Source: Annona cherimola (Eukaryota > Streptophyta > Magnoliopsida > Magnoliales > Annonaceae). From it: a stretch of DNA of 64,000 bases. Every line of letters begins with the position of its first letter. The stretch's first letter is position 1. Made by a program: the position numbers and the translations under genes. Under the pieces are notes generated by a model. It did no database searches. It saw nothing but the letters and a program-made list of their open reading frames with translations, and was not told the DNA's origin. Location of the stretch: positions 121,490,564 through 121,554,563 of the forward strand of contig CM059971.1 of the NCBI GenBank assembly GCA_030490835.1, read 5' to 3'. Below are positions 9,475 to 19,457 of the stretch, piece after piece.

Positions 9475-10527
9475 TTCTTAGAAATCACTCATCAATGCTT
9501 TGAAAAGAACCGCATCAACCTAAAATCTTCCCTCATTCCCGCTCCCTATCATGTTCTCTCCATCCTTCGCAGTAAGATCTATCACCCCGTTAACATCCCT
9601 GCATTCTAAACCCACTATCGACTATTGTAGAGGAGGTGATTTTCACCTCAGAGTCTCAATAGTAGTTGTTGCCTTCCATTTCGCTCCCCACCACAGAGTT
9701 TCCAATTCCACAAAAACTCAGCCTTTCTCCTCTATTTAATCGCTATCCTGTGTTTTATTTTACATTGGCATAATTGCATTTGTCTCTTCTAGCACCATTT
9801 CTGCCTACCCATTTTTTCATCATCATCATCAGAAAGAAAGTTTTTCCTTCTCTCGGCAATCTCGGTATTGGCCTACATTTTCGACTAGAAACCACCTTGC
9901 TATATTTTCTGTTATCCATGTTGCATCAATTCTCACCGCATCCAACGGATGTATTATGTCATCCCCGATATCTTGCATCAATTGTTGGGCAAGAGGTTAT
10001 GCAAGAGGTGGGGCGTCTAAAGGAGTTAGAAGTAAGGTTGTTGTGGGAGTAAGATCAAATGAGGACGTTGAAAAGTGATCTGAATTGTGGACGGATGACA
10101 AGAGATGTCGAGCTTGAGCAATGTGGCTGATGGACAAGGTACTTTTTCCCAATTTTCTCGATCGAAAGTTCAGGTTTGAAAATAAGCCCTAAGCTTAAAG
10201 GGTACATCCGTCGTTTCCACACCCTCATTGACGACTTTCACAACAAATGTGACAGAAAGAGGTATATTTGATGTTCTGGGTTTACTTAGTAGGTATATTT
10301 GAAAGATTTTATACTTAATGGATATATTTAAAATTAGAGGTAAAGGTTATGTGTATATTGAAATTAACTCTATTTCTATACAAATATGCATACAACTATC
10401 ATATTTATTTAACTTTATTCTTTTTACTCATCATTATTACCTCTATTATATTACATCATTTTTTTAAATTCAAAAACTTTACACTAAAAACTGTTCTTCT
10501 GAAAGTTTCATCACTTTCTAAACACAC

Positions 10528-10771
10528 TTAAACTTTTAACTTTCTACGATTATCCTATTTTTTAATTATTTTTTCACATATTCCTATACAACTATCCTAC
10601 TTTTCAATCATTTCTACATAACTACCTATACAACTAATATATCTGTTTTATCTTTATTATATTTACTTCTCGTCATTTTTTCTATCATATCATATCATTT
10701 TTTACCAATTTAAAAACTTTTACATTAAAAACTTTTTCTCAAAAACTTTATCGCTTTTTAAAAATACCCAT
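10528..10771. mobile_element. Tourist-like MITE, adjacent copy
   Basis: Begins AACTTTTAACTTTCTACG and carries the family blocks TATACAACTATCCTACTTTTCAATCATTTC, ending at TTTTTAAAAATACCC. It abuts the previous copy, so one may have inserted at the end of the other. Confidence 0.6.
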
Positions 10772-11089
10772 AATAAAAGTGATAATGGAGAATAAAGAAA
10801 ATAATAGAGTGTTTGGCATCCCGTGTAACTAAGAAACGCATGTTCCCATGCTCTTTTAACACACTTTTAGAATATTGATTTATATTTTAATTATCCAACT
10901 ACTCTATTTATTTTATTTTATTCCTATATTCTAATTTTTAACATGACTATCTTATTTATTTTCATTTTACTCTTATTATATCAAATTACTATCATATTTT
11001 TTAAAAATATTTTCTTTTCTATGTCTCTCCCTACTCACATTGTTAGCTAGACTCTTTTGATAATGAGAAAGTGTATTTATTTATTTACC
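10772..11089. other. AT-rich spacer, probable MITE debris
   Basis: Fragments such as GAGTGTTTGGCATCCCGTG near 10806 and CTTATTTATTTTCATTTTACTC resemble broken Tourist ends and interiors. No gene. Confidence 0.4.
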
Positions 11090-12148
11090 TTTTTAATATG
11101 TTTTTGGCATTTTAGACCCTTTAAATTTGTGTATTTGTATTTTAAAATTTGAAATATTCGTATTTACCTTTTAAACCTTATAAGCTTGCATTTATTACTT
11201 TCTAGACTCTACAGTTTTTAACAACACTAAAAACCCATTTAACGTTTGTTTTCTAAAATGCCCTTGCTCATACCTTATCTTAAAATTTCACATTTTCATT
11301 TTCACTTCTTTCTCCATTGCTTTTATTTATCTTAGCCTAAGATCTTCTAAAAGTTTTTGAATTCTTTTATATACATTCATCTCAAATGTGTATTACAATT
11401 CCAATAAAAAAAATATGTATTACAATCAAGCCTCCTTGAGACATTCTTACAATGTATCTACAACAACCTACCAATTATCTAACAAAGTATCTATTTTTTC
11501 CATCCTATTTTCCCACACAAACCAACGATGAACACTCCCATTGCCATTTGCAAGGGAGACGCTGCCGCCAGAAATTGCCTATGCTGCCGTTCGAACATAT
11601 GGCCACCTAGCCGTCGGGTACAGTCATGTACCACACAGGTAACACCTGCGTGGCAGATCTTCCAAAAGTTAAATTACGAGATTTCGTCTCTAGCTCCAAA
11701 CCCACAGCACACATTCCAAGTATTAGCACAAGCTTGTTTAACTACCTCCTCAAAGAGCGTGCAACCCTTGTCAATATCAGAACTGTCAACCTCATTTAGA
11801 TGTATCTCATATCAGTTTATATTGACCAATAATCTGGTTCAATTTCATTGAATTTCAATTATCTGATGTCTCATACCTTCAGTGTAATATATATCGAGAT
11901 ATATATAAATATACTCCAATAAAAAAAATTATCTGATTTTTTTTATTCTAAAACTTCTATAAGATAATAATCTTTATTTTGATCATCCAATTTTTTTCAC
12001 GAATTTTAAGTTCTAACAAGCATCCACACGGCATGAGTTTGCTAAGCTACGGACTCTTCTACAAGCATGCCTGCTATCGACCAAGCATATGCTCTTTGCA
12101 TTGAGCACGACTGTAGTAGGGAATGGTGTGAACTTATAAAAAAATTAT

Positions 12149-13418
12149 GGAAAAATTTTCCTTGTATCCATAATATTTACCCAATATTTCTTTCGTGCTT
12201 ACAACATCTTAGAAATTTTCCTAACATATACAACATTTCACTCCTAATTCCTCTGATGCCCCGTCATCACATTCTGTCAAATAGGACAATGGACTCAATG
12301 GATACAAGCATATTTTTTTTGTAATTTCAAAATTGCCCAAAATGAGTTGTAATGCCTACATTTGTTGAAATGCCTAAACCTAAAGCCCTAATCCTACGTC
12401 CTTTTCTCCTCTTCTTTAGCATAGACATCTACTGCTACTCTTCTTCTACTCCGGCGCGCTCATCGACTGCCAATAATGTTTGCTGCCTTCTTTCAGTTTG
12501 TCAAAACTCACCAGTTGTTGGTTTTGACTCTCCTCACCAATCGTCTTCTTCCCATTTATGTCCTCTTTTAAATGGATACAGTTGACCGATGGTGTTTTTT
12601 GATGGGTCAAATTTGATTTGCTATAATTGATCATCAATAAGAGATTTTTGATTTAGCTAATGGCTTTCATAGCTCCTAATCAACAAACGAATTTAGCTGA
12701 TCTTGGAAAGTAGCGAGGTGATGCAAACATGTTGGAGCTGGGGGAGATGAAGCATGTTGTGGTTGCCATTGTCGTTGCCATTTCATAATCCATGGACGGT
12801 AGCCATGGTGGGTGTTTGCTAGAAAGATGAGCATGTGATTTGGTGCTCCAGTGGTACAAAGGGGATGACACATATGCTATTCTCATTCTGCAACATGAAC
12901 CTTCAATTCATCTTGAAAATTTGTTCCAATAATTTTAATTTCCCAAATCTTTTAGTGAGAACCCAACTCTCATTCCCTGTATCACCAATTGCACTTCTCA
13001 CTAACAACAGCCATCCTTCTCAAATTCAATTGTCTGTGAGTGGTTGCCATTGTTGTTACTACTCAAGCCACCTAACTGCGGCTCCCTTGGAAGATCCCAT
13101 AGGCCACACACCAACTATCCAATAAGCTTGATAAGGCGATCTCTCCAAATCCACGTTTGCTTATTGAGGTTCAGTTCTCTTCTTCGTGCAATCTACTTGG
13201 AAAAATTATTGAAATGCTATTTATTATTACAGCAAAATTAGGGATTAGGCAAAATTGTCATTTGCCCATACAGTTGACATTCATTAGGGGTGAGAGTGAC
13301 TGTGGAGGTATCAGAAAAATTAGGGGTAAAATGTTGTAGGTGTCAGGAAAATTTTTGAAATATTATGGGTACGAACAAAATATTAGGTAAATGTTGTACG
13401 TACAAGGAGAATTTTTTC
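12149..13418. mobile_element. Non-autonomous MULE, about 1270 bp, same family as 29780-31903
   Basis: The left arm GGAAAAATTTTCCTTGTATCC continues to ACAACATTTCACTCCTAATT. The right arm ending at 13418 reads, reversed, GAAAAAATTCTCCTTGTACG...ACAACATTTTACCCCTAATT. The arms are about 110 bp and match those of the element at 29780. The flanking 9-mers AAAAATTAT and AAAAATATA are a poor duplication, so the exact ends may be off by a base or two. The interior (12350-13150) is GC-richer, without a recognisable gene. Confidence 0.7.
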
Positions 13419-13875
13419 AAAAATATATATTTCAGCTGATTTTTCAAAAAATCAAGTTGTTTAGTAAATTAAATACAATTTAGTTATTAATAGTAAAAAT
13501 ATAAACTATAGATTACAATTATCATAAATAAAAAATTATAAAAAAATGATATGGCATTATTCTAAAACCATGTAAATATTTTTAAAATTCATTTAGTTAA
13601 AATAAATATATGCAATAATTTGGATTATACAAATCATGTTATATAGTCACTTTTAGCCAAATTATAAAAATGATCTTTTTTTATCAAAACTAAAATGATC
13701 TTAAATAAGAAAAAAATATAAAACAATGCATTTATCACGTAAAAATTATATGAAATTATTCTAAAAATTTCTTCGATTATATTTTATTAATTAACCATTT
13801 TTATGATTTTAATTATGAATGGTCAACTTTTTATTTTAAATATATTAAATGATTTAATTTTTTGAAAAAGAAGTA

Positions 13876-14475
13876 TAATGTTTGAAAAGTGAAAAAACTT
13901 TTGCATGAAAAATTTTTAGTGAAATTTTTTTTCAAATGAGAGAAAATGACTTAGGGGTAATGATGATAACTAAGGGTCCTAATTCTATAATTCCGGGTGC
14001 AAAAAAACTATCAATCTAAGCATATTTAACATATGAATTAAATTTTATTATTTTTGGAGATTTATAGATATTTTTTAATTTATCAAAAATAGAGGTATTT
14101 TATTTTAGTCTGTTATTGAAAAATTTTAAAAATTTAGAAAATTTCAAAAATAATAAAATTAGTTTATAGATTAAATATACTTAGACTAATAGTTTTATAA
14201 AAAAAATTTAAAAATATAAAATAATTCTTTTGCACATGAGTGCATCGAAGCTAAGTACAATCAGATGCATTTAGTCATTCATCGATAACTAAAGAGAATA
14301 AAATTAAAACAGATAAGTTGGTTGTACTAGTAATTACGTAGAAATAATTGAAAAGTAGAATAGTTATGTATAAAATATTAAAAGTAATTAAAAATAAAAT
14401 AATTATAAAGTGAAAAGTTTAAATTGAATTTTTTTATTGGGAAATTGAAAATTTTTATTCGTGAACAAAAACACC
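13876..14475. mobile_element. Tourist-like MITE host, split by a palindromic MITE
   Basis: The parts 13876-13973 and 14284-14475 rejoin as GGTAATGATGATAACTAAAGAGAATAAAATT, the normal family interior. The right end is GTGAACAAAAACACC. Confidence 0.65.
13974..14283. mobile_element. Palindromic MULE-like MITE, copy 4, 9-bp target duplication
   Basis: GATAACTAA flanks both ends (13965-13973 and 14284-14292). The core is the family hairpin (TTTTTGGAGATTTATAGATATTTT and mirror). It inserted into a Tourist MITE, the reverse of the nesting at 7211-7825. Confidence 0.85.
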
Positions 14476-14812
14476 GCTGGTTGATAGTTCATTAGTTCCC
14501 ATGGTCCTACCGCTTCCCATTGAAGCCGTGCCGTCGGAGCTACCTTCGGTCCGTTGAGACAGACGAGCATGTTTTCCTAAGATCTTTCTTTCTCCTGTCT
14601 GCATGATGAATCCAAGAATCGGTAAGATCCAAGCCGTTCATCACAAATAATTTCAAATTAATGGGATGAAAAGATTATCTTTCGCAATGTCGGATATTAG
14701 TAAGTCTCTTTCAATTCTGACGGTTTAGATTTTTACACAGCGTCGCTCGACGGACTGAACTAAAACGATCTCTTCATCTCGACGTCTGCCGCCCTCTGCT
14801 TAACAGCCGGTC
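14476..14812. other. Upstream region of the orphan exon
   Basis: This non-repetitive, GC-richer stretch precedes the ATG at 14813. It may be the captured or residual promoter and 5' leader of that exon. No TATA box could be assigned with confidence. Confidence 0.3.
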
Positions 14813-15043
14813 ATGGGCTCATGGCACACAGCAGCGCTGTCCGGCACCGCCGCTCCCATCTCCTCATCTTCATCTTCGTCTGCTTCTCTTCGACTCTTCT
14901 CCTTCCGCAACAAAAGTGCCTTTTTCCCGCTAAAACCTCTCTCCCCGCCGCTCCTTTCTCTGTCGCTTGCTTCCTCCATTCACATCTTGTCTGCCCCCGT
15001 CGAGAACGCCCTACCTCTTGAATCCGAATTCAACGCGCAGAAG
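14813..15043 (+). pseudogene. Orphan first exon with a plastid (possibly thylakoid-lumen) targeting sequence
   Basis: An ATG opens a 77-codon frame rich in Ser, Ala, Leu and Arg and poor in acidic residues. It begins MGSWHTAALSGTAAPISSS, then has a basic stretch (LFSFRNKSAFFPLK), then a hydrophobic run (PPLLSLSLASSIHIL) followed by a possible lumenal cleavage context VENA|LP. The exon ends in phase 0 at AACGCGCAGAAG|GTTTGC, a plausible donor. No downstream exon is found. The next gene on this strand is an unrelated kinase, and the AT-rich right arm of a candidate MULE starts about 100 bp later. It is therefore either a gene truncated by transposition or a first exon captured by the MULE. I do not recognise the parent protein. 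Confidence 0.5.
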
Positions 15044-15414
15044 GTTTGCATTTACACCTCCGAGGATGCTCTTGCGCGACTGGGTCCTCAATGCTTGCTT
15101 TCTGGGTCGTTTTTGCCATTTTAAAAATTGAAACAATATTTATTTTCAAAAAAAAATTTTTTGTAAGAATTGCCTGAAACTAATTCCGTTGGTTCTTCCG
15201 TTTGCAATGACAGTAAGATCTAAAAAGCAACAAAACTAAATTAATAAGGTTTAAAAAATAAATATACAAAATTTAAGGTTTAAAATAAAATATAAATACA
15301 TAAATTTAGAATGGATGGGAAAACGATAAAAATTTTGAATGAAAAGTTTTATAACATAAGGGAGTGTTCGTTTAAGATAGGTTAATTATATAATAAAATG
15401 TGAAAAATAATTAA

Positions 15415-15935
15415 GGGGCTTGCTTACATAAAAGCGGTTTCATATAACTTCCTTAAATTTTAGGATTTTGATGTTTGATGAAATTCCAATCCATTCATTG
15501 TATTTAACATAATTTGTTTAGTTATTAGACTAAGTTTCATCTAAATCCAATATGTGCATAGGCTACATTTTCTCAAAAATAGTTACATCATGTGTAAATT
15601 AGAAAAAATACTTAGATACATTCACATATATATTGAAATGTGGTAATACTCTATAAAATCATTTATCCATGTAATAATAATATTTTAGATGGTTTAAATG
15701 TTGAAAATACTACTTCAAAACTAATATTTAGTATTAGATCATTTCATTACGTTGATTTTGTATGTTTGTAAATGAAGCCTATATATAGTAATATTAGACA
15801 AATAAAAGAACTTTTATAATAATATAAGTAATGCTAAAACAACAGATGAAGCAAATTTTTTTTATCAGTTATTTAGATATTGAAAATAAAATAAGTTACA
15901 AAGAAAAAAAGTTTCATTGAAGCATTCAAATAATT
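15415..15935. repeat. Repeat homologous to the element at 4595-5560
   Basis: TATAACTTCCTTAAATTTTAGGATTTTGATG and following blocks (TTTAGTTATTAGACTAAGTTTCA, CATATGTATTGAAATG-like) match 5100-5540 in order and orientation. It looks like a second, shorter copy of the same AT-rich element. Confidence 0.55.
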
Positions 15936-15938
15936 AAA

Positions 15939-16218
15939 GGGTGTGTTTGACAATTGAAAGAAAATGTCAAGTTAAAATTTTTCAATCTAAAACTTTTCAC
16001 TCTCCACAATTATTATATTTTTTAATTATTTTTTCACACTTTCCTATACAAATATCATAATTTTAAATCATTTCTACCCGAGTATCCACGTAACTAATCT
16101 ATCTATTTTAACTTTATTCTTTTTAATACCATCATTATTCCTATCATATTGCATTATTTAACAACTTTTATTTTTCAAAACTTTTCATCAAAAGTTTTAT
16201 TAATTATCGAACATACCC
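15939..16218. mobile_element. Tourist-like MITE, 280 bp
   Basis: Left end GGGTGTGTTTGACAATTG, right end ATCGAACATACCC. AAA flanks both sides in place of the usual TTA. The interior shows the family blocks AACTAATCTATCTATTTTAACTTTATTC. Confidence 0.8.
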
Positions 16219-16934
16219 AAAATATAAAATAATCGTAGAAAGGGAAAATTTTTTGCGTTAAACCAGCATGTCCCCGAAAGAGTCCAAAATTCAAAAAAAA
16301 AAAAAAAAACCCTCGTACCGCATGGCATCGGCGCCGTTTTACATTGAATTGCGTGCGCGACTTCACTCTTCCCATCCCGGACCAACTATTTATTACAGCG
16401 CAGAGAAAATATCTGAGACCGGAAATCACTCTTTAGATACGTAATTCCTGAAGTGGATGCTGCATCAATTGTATGTTTTTCTCTTTCAAAGAACCACAGA
16501 AGATGAGGACTAGGAAATTGGCTTTGTTTTTCTTCTCCTTCCTTTTTTATTTTTATTTTTATTTTTTTATTATAAATCTGTCTGGTGAGTTGGGTGAGTG
16601 CAATTTTGTGGGTTGATGGTCATGCTACCATTTTCGGTTTATGTTATGGCGTGATGATCACAATCTCGCTCTGCAAATGCTGTTAGGAAATACGCCCAGC
16701 TTCTCCGTTTTAGATGAATTTCAAGTGAAATAAATAAAGATCGTTTCATCTTTGGTGTTTGGCAATTAAGAATCTCGGCTTTGTCCATCCGTGTCTTCTT
16801 AACCAGTTGCTGGCTGTGGTAGGTTTTGGCCTTGTCAAATGCTTGTTTTAGAGTCGACGTGCCGAGGATGAATCCGTTCGTAATGGGCGATTGAAACACG
16901 CATGCGGGAAGCCGGAAATCCTATTGCAGGAAAC
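16219..16934. other. 5' region of the receptor-like kinase gene
   Basis: A poly-A run (16292-16308) is followed by about 600 bp of non-repetitive sequence that should hold the promoter and 5' leader of the kinase gene. An in-frame ATG at 16902 lies 11 codons upstream of the preferred start. I could not fix a TATA box. Confidence 0.4.
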
Positions 16935-19196
16935 ATGGCTAATGCTCGCATTCTGGCATCCTACATAACAATATGCTTTGTTGCATTTATCATGTCGAAG
17001 ATTATCATTGCCGTTTTGCTCTACCGAAGATGGCTGAGAAAGCGAAAGGTCTTCCAGGATAGCTCGTCAGGTACAACGGTAGTAGAGAGTTTGCCTGTTC
17101 TTACCAGACTGTGTTGTTTGCAATTTCTTGGGTGTGTTCGGATTTCTGCTTTCCGTGTTCATTTCTATGGTTGGGAAAAGTTTCCAATATCTTTTCCTGT
17201 TTTGGGGATCCGTGATATGTAGTACTGATGGTGGGTTCATTTGCTGTGATAGGGGGAAAAATGGTATTCTTCAGGTCACCAGCCACTCAGTTGCTTACCT
17301 CAGAAGCATTTTTGAAGAAGACTATGAAGCTCACCAACAAGGATGTTATTGGATCTGGAGGCTATGGCACTGTGTATCGGCTGACCATAAATGACTCGAT
17401 CGCGTTTGCTGTGAAGAAATTGAATAAGGGAAGTGCAGATAGGGATCGGGGGTTTGAAAGAGAACTCGATGCAATGGGGGATATAAAGCATAGAAACATA
17501 GTCACTCTCCATGGATACTATACTGCTTCAAACTTCAATCTTCTCATATACGAGCTTATGCCTAATGGTGGCCTTGATGCATATCTCCATGGTAGGTAAT
17601 TTTTTGCGACTCATAAGATTTCTTGTGCAACAATGATGGCAAAAGCCCCAGTAACGTGATATAGCCATCCCAAATTCAGATGTGTGCATCAGGTTGAAAG
17701 TTCCACTGAATATAAACTGGTGGATGATGTAAAACTAAAGATTTATTGTTGAGCTTTACTTCTCACACTCCCATCTGAAAGATAAACCATTTCTGCCTCA
17801 GGAAAATTTAGTGACAGGAAAACGTTGGATTGGCCTTCAAGGTATAAAGTAGCAGTAGGGGCTGCTCGGGGCATGTCATACCTTCATCATGACTGTATTC
17901 CTCGTATCATTCATAGAGATATAAAATCAAGCAACATTCTGCTGGATAAAAATATGGAAGCAAGGGTGTCCGATTTTGGATTGGCCACATTAATGGCACC
18001 GGATCAGACACACGTGTCAACGTTCATGGCTGGAACTTTTGGTTATTTGGCTCCAGGTTTTGTTGCCTAACTATAAAATGATCCGTTTTCCTTGAATTCC
18101 ATTGTGCGACTCCCTGCTAACAACCATTAGCTTTCCTGTTTCCTGCCGTAGAATATTTTGATACAGGGCGGGCAACAGCAAAAGGCGATGTATACAGCTT
18201 TGGAGTGGTCTTACTTGAGCTTCTGACAGGGAAAAGGCCAACAGACGAAACGTTTATTGAGTCTGGCAGCAAACTGGTGACGTGGGTATGTCTCATGTCC
18301 ACAGGACACTAGTCCTTTTGCAATTTTGATTCTAAAAATTTATATCAAAAGAACAGATATGATCTTTCAATCTGTGTTTCCTAGGTTTTGCCTTTTTATT
18401 CTGGCATTTATAATAGAATATTTTGTCCAGTATCAAATTAAATAAATGTTGGGGTAAGCATGAATGGTCTTTGTAAGAGGATATTGCTTCGCAGATCCTT
18501 TTATACAACTCAACTAGTTTCTGGGTTTAATTAGATATCCTCATATCAGTCAATGAATTCTCTAGACTAGCCTGAAATTTGTAATTAGTGGGCTGATATT
18601 TCCAATCCTCGAGGGAGATTAAAAAGGATTCTTGAGTCGGTTCCAGTTCTAGATTTTCTACACAGCTTTACGAGATGCACGGGTTTAATTAGATATCCTC
18701 ATATCAGTCAATGAATTCTCTAGACTAGCCTGAAATTTGTAATTAGTGGGCTGATATTTCCAGTCCTCGAGGGAGATTAAAAAGGATTCTTGAGTCGGTT
18801 CCAGTTCTAGATTTTCTACACAGCTTTACAAGATGCACGTACGTTCTTTTCTTAGATTTTGATACATGTTTCTGTCAGGCTGGTCAGGTCTCTAGTTTTA
18901 TATCATGTATTTGAACTTCATTGTCTCATGGCTCTAATTTCTTGAATTTTGATCCATGACTGGATCTCATGAAGTCGATTGCATTTTGTTTACAGGTGAA
19001 AGCTGTTGTGGATGACAAGAGAGAAGAGCTTGCAATAGACAGTGGACTAGTAAATTTTTCTCTTGATGAAGTCAAGGATGTTTTCAGTATTGCGGTAAAA
19101 TGCCTTCAGCCAGAGCCCCATCTGAGGCCAACAATGGCTGAGGTTTTGAAGATGCTTGAGGGGATCAAATCTGATAAACCTTCATCTGAGTCTTGA
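16935..19196 (+). CDS. Receptor-like serine/threonine kinase, At1g78530 type
   Basis: Five exons: 16935-17070, 17253-17591, 17802-18056, 18152-18285 and 18996-19196. They join in phase 1,1,1,0 to give 354 residues, matching the short ectodomain-less family of At1g78530 (about 355). Residues 7-30 form one membrane segment ([19 protein letters not shown]) followed by a basic stop-transfer RRWLRKRK. The cytoplasmic kinase domain has the glycine loop GSGGYG, the lysine in FAVKKL, the catalytic [16 protein letters not shown] (its E is completed across the exon 3-4 junction) and [20 protein letters not shown]. All catalytic residues are present, so it should be active. There is no extracellular domain, so it probably acts as a co-receptor or membrane-anchored kinase. 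The start MANARIL is preferred over an in-frame ATG 33 bases upstream because it matches family starts. It converges on the FAP3-like gene with only 261 bp between stop codons. Confidence 0.95.
18523..18838 (+). repeat. 158-bp tandem duplication in intron 4 of the kinase gene
   Basis: The unit starting GGGTTTAATTAGATATCC at 18523 repeats at 18681 and ends AGATGCAC at 18838. I count two single-base differences between the copies, so the duplication is recent. Confidence 0.95.
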
Positions 19197-19457
19197 GAAG
19201 TTCTATATGTTTCTTTGCAATAAAAATATTTTTGCTGCCAAAAGCTTCCCTTCCTACAAAAAACTTGGAAGGTTGATATTCTACTGTGCTGATCAATCCT
19301 AAAAATAAACACAAGGATTCAACACAAGCAGGCAGAGTTTCAGCAGACAAACCCGAGGTTGATTTCTGTTACATTGGATTTCACAACTAATTTAGTTCAT
19401 CAACACAAAATGAAAAAAGGAAAAGTAGCTCAAATGAAATTTAACTGGGGGCAATGT

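Larger units (their letters stand above)
8907..10369. mobile_element. Pack-MULE-type element carrying a PPR gene fragment, 1463 bp
   Basis: Terminal inverted repeats of about 190 bp are visible. The left arm runs from AGGATAAATTTCAAATATAC to ACCCTTTAAACTTAGGGCTTATTT. The right arm is its reverse complement, from AAATAAGCCCTAAGC near 10185 to GTATATTGAAATTAACT at 10369. Flanks TTATTTCTA (8898-8906) and CTATTTCTA (10370-10378) form a 9-bp target duplication with one mismatch. Long TIRs plus a 9-bp duplication mark a Mutator-like element. There is no transposase. The interior is GC-richer than the arms and holds a reverse-oriented fragment of a host PPR gene, the defining property of a Pack-MULE. 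Confidence 0.85.
8731..10527. mobile_element. Tourist-like MITE host, split by the Pack-MULE
   Basis: The pieces 8731-8906 and 10379-10527 rejoin into one Tourist-family sequence, reading TTTTAATTATTTCTATACAAATATGC across the gap. The left end is TGGTGTTTTGGAAACC and the right end is CTAAACACACTT. Confidence 0.65.
11090..15330. mobile_element. Candidate large MULE of about 4.2 kb, now heavily nested
   Basis: The block at 11110-11260 (CATTTTAGACCCTTTAAATTTGTGTATTTG) matches the reverse complement of 15150-15310 (CTAAATTTATGTATTTATATTTTATT and onward, including TTTTAAACCTTAT and CTTTTTAGATCTTACTGT) with small indels. The wording resembles the TIR of the MULE at 39312. If the two blocks are a TIR pair, they enclose a smaller MULE, two MITEs and an orphan transit-peptide exon. 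I could not find a 9-bp duplication, so the pairing is tentative. The part from 11260 to 12148 holds no gene that I can support. Confidence 0.45.
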
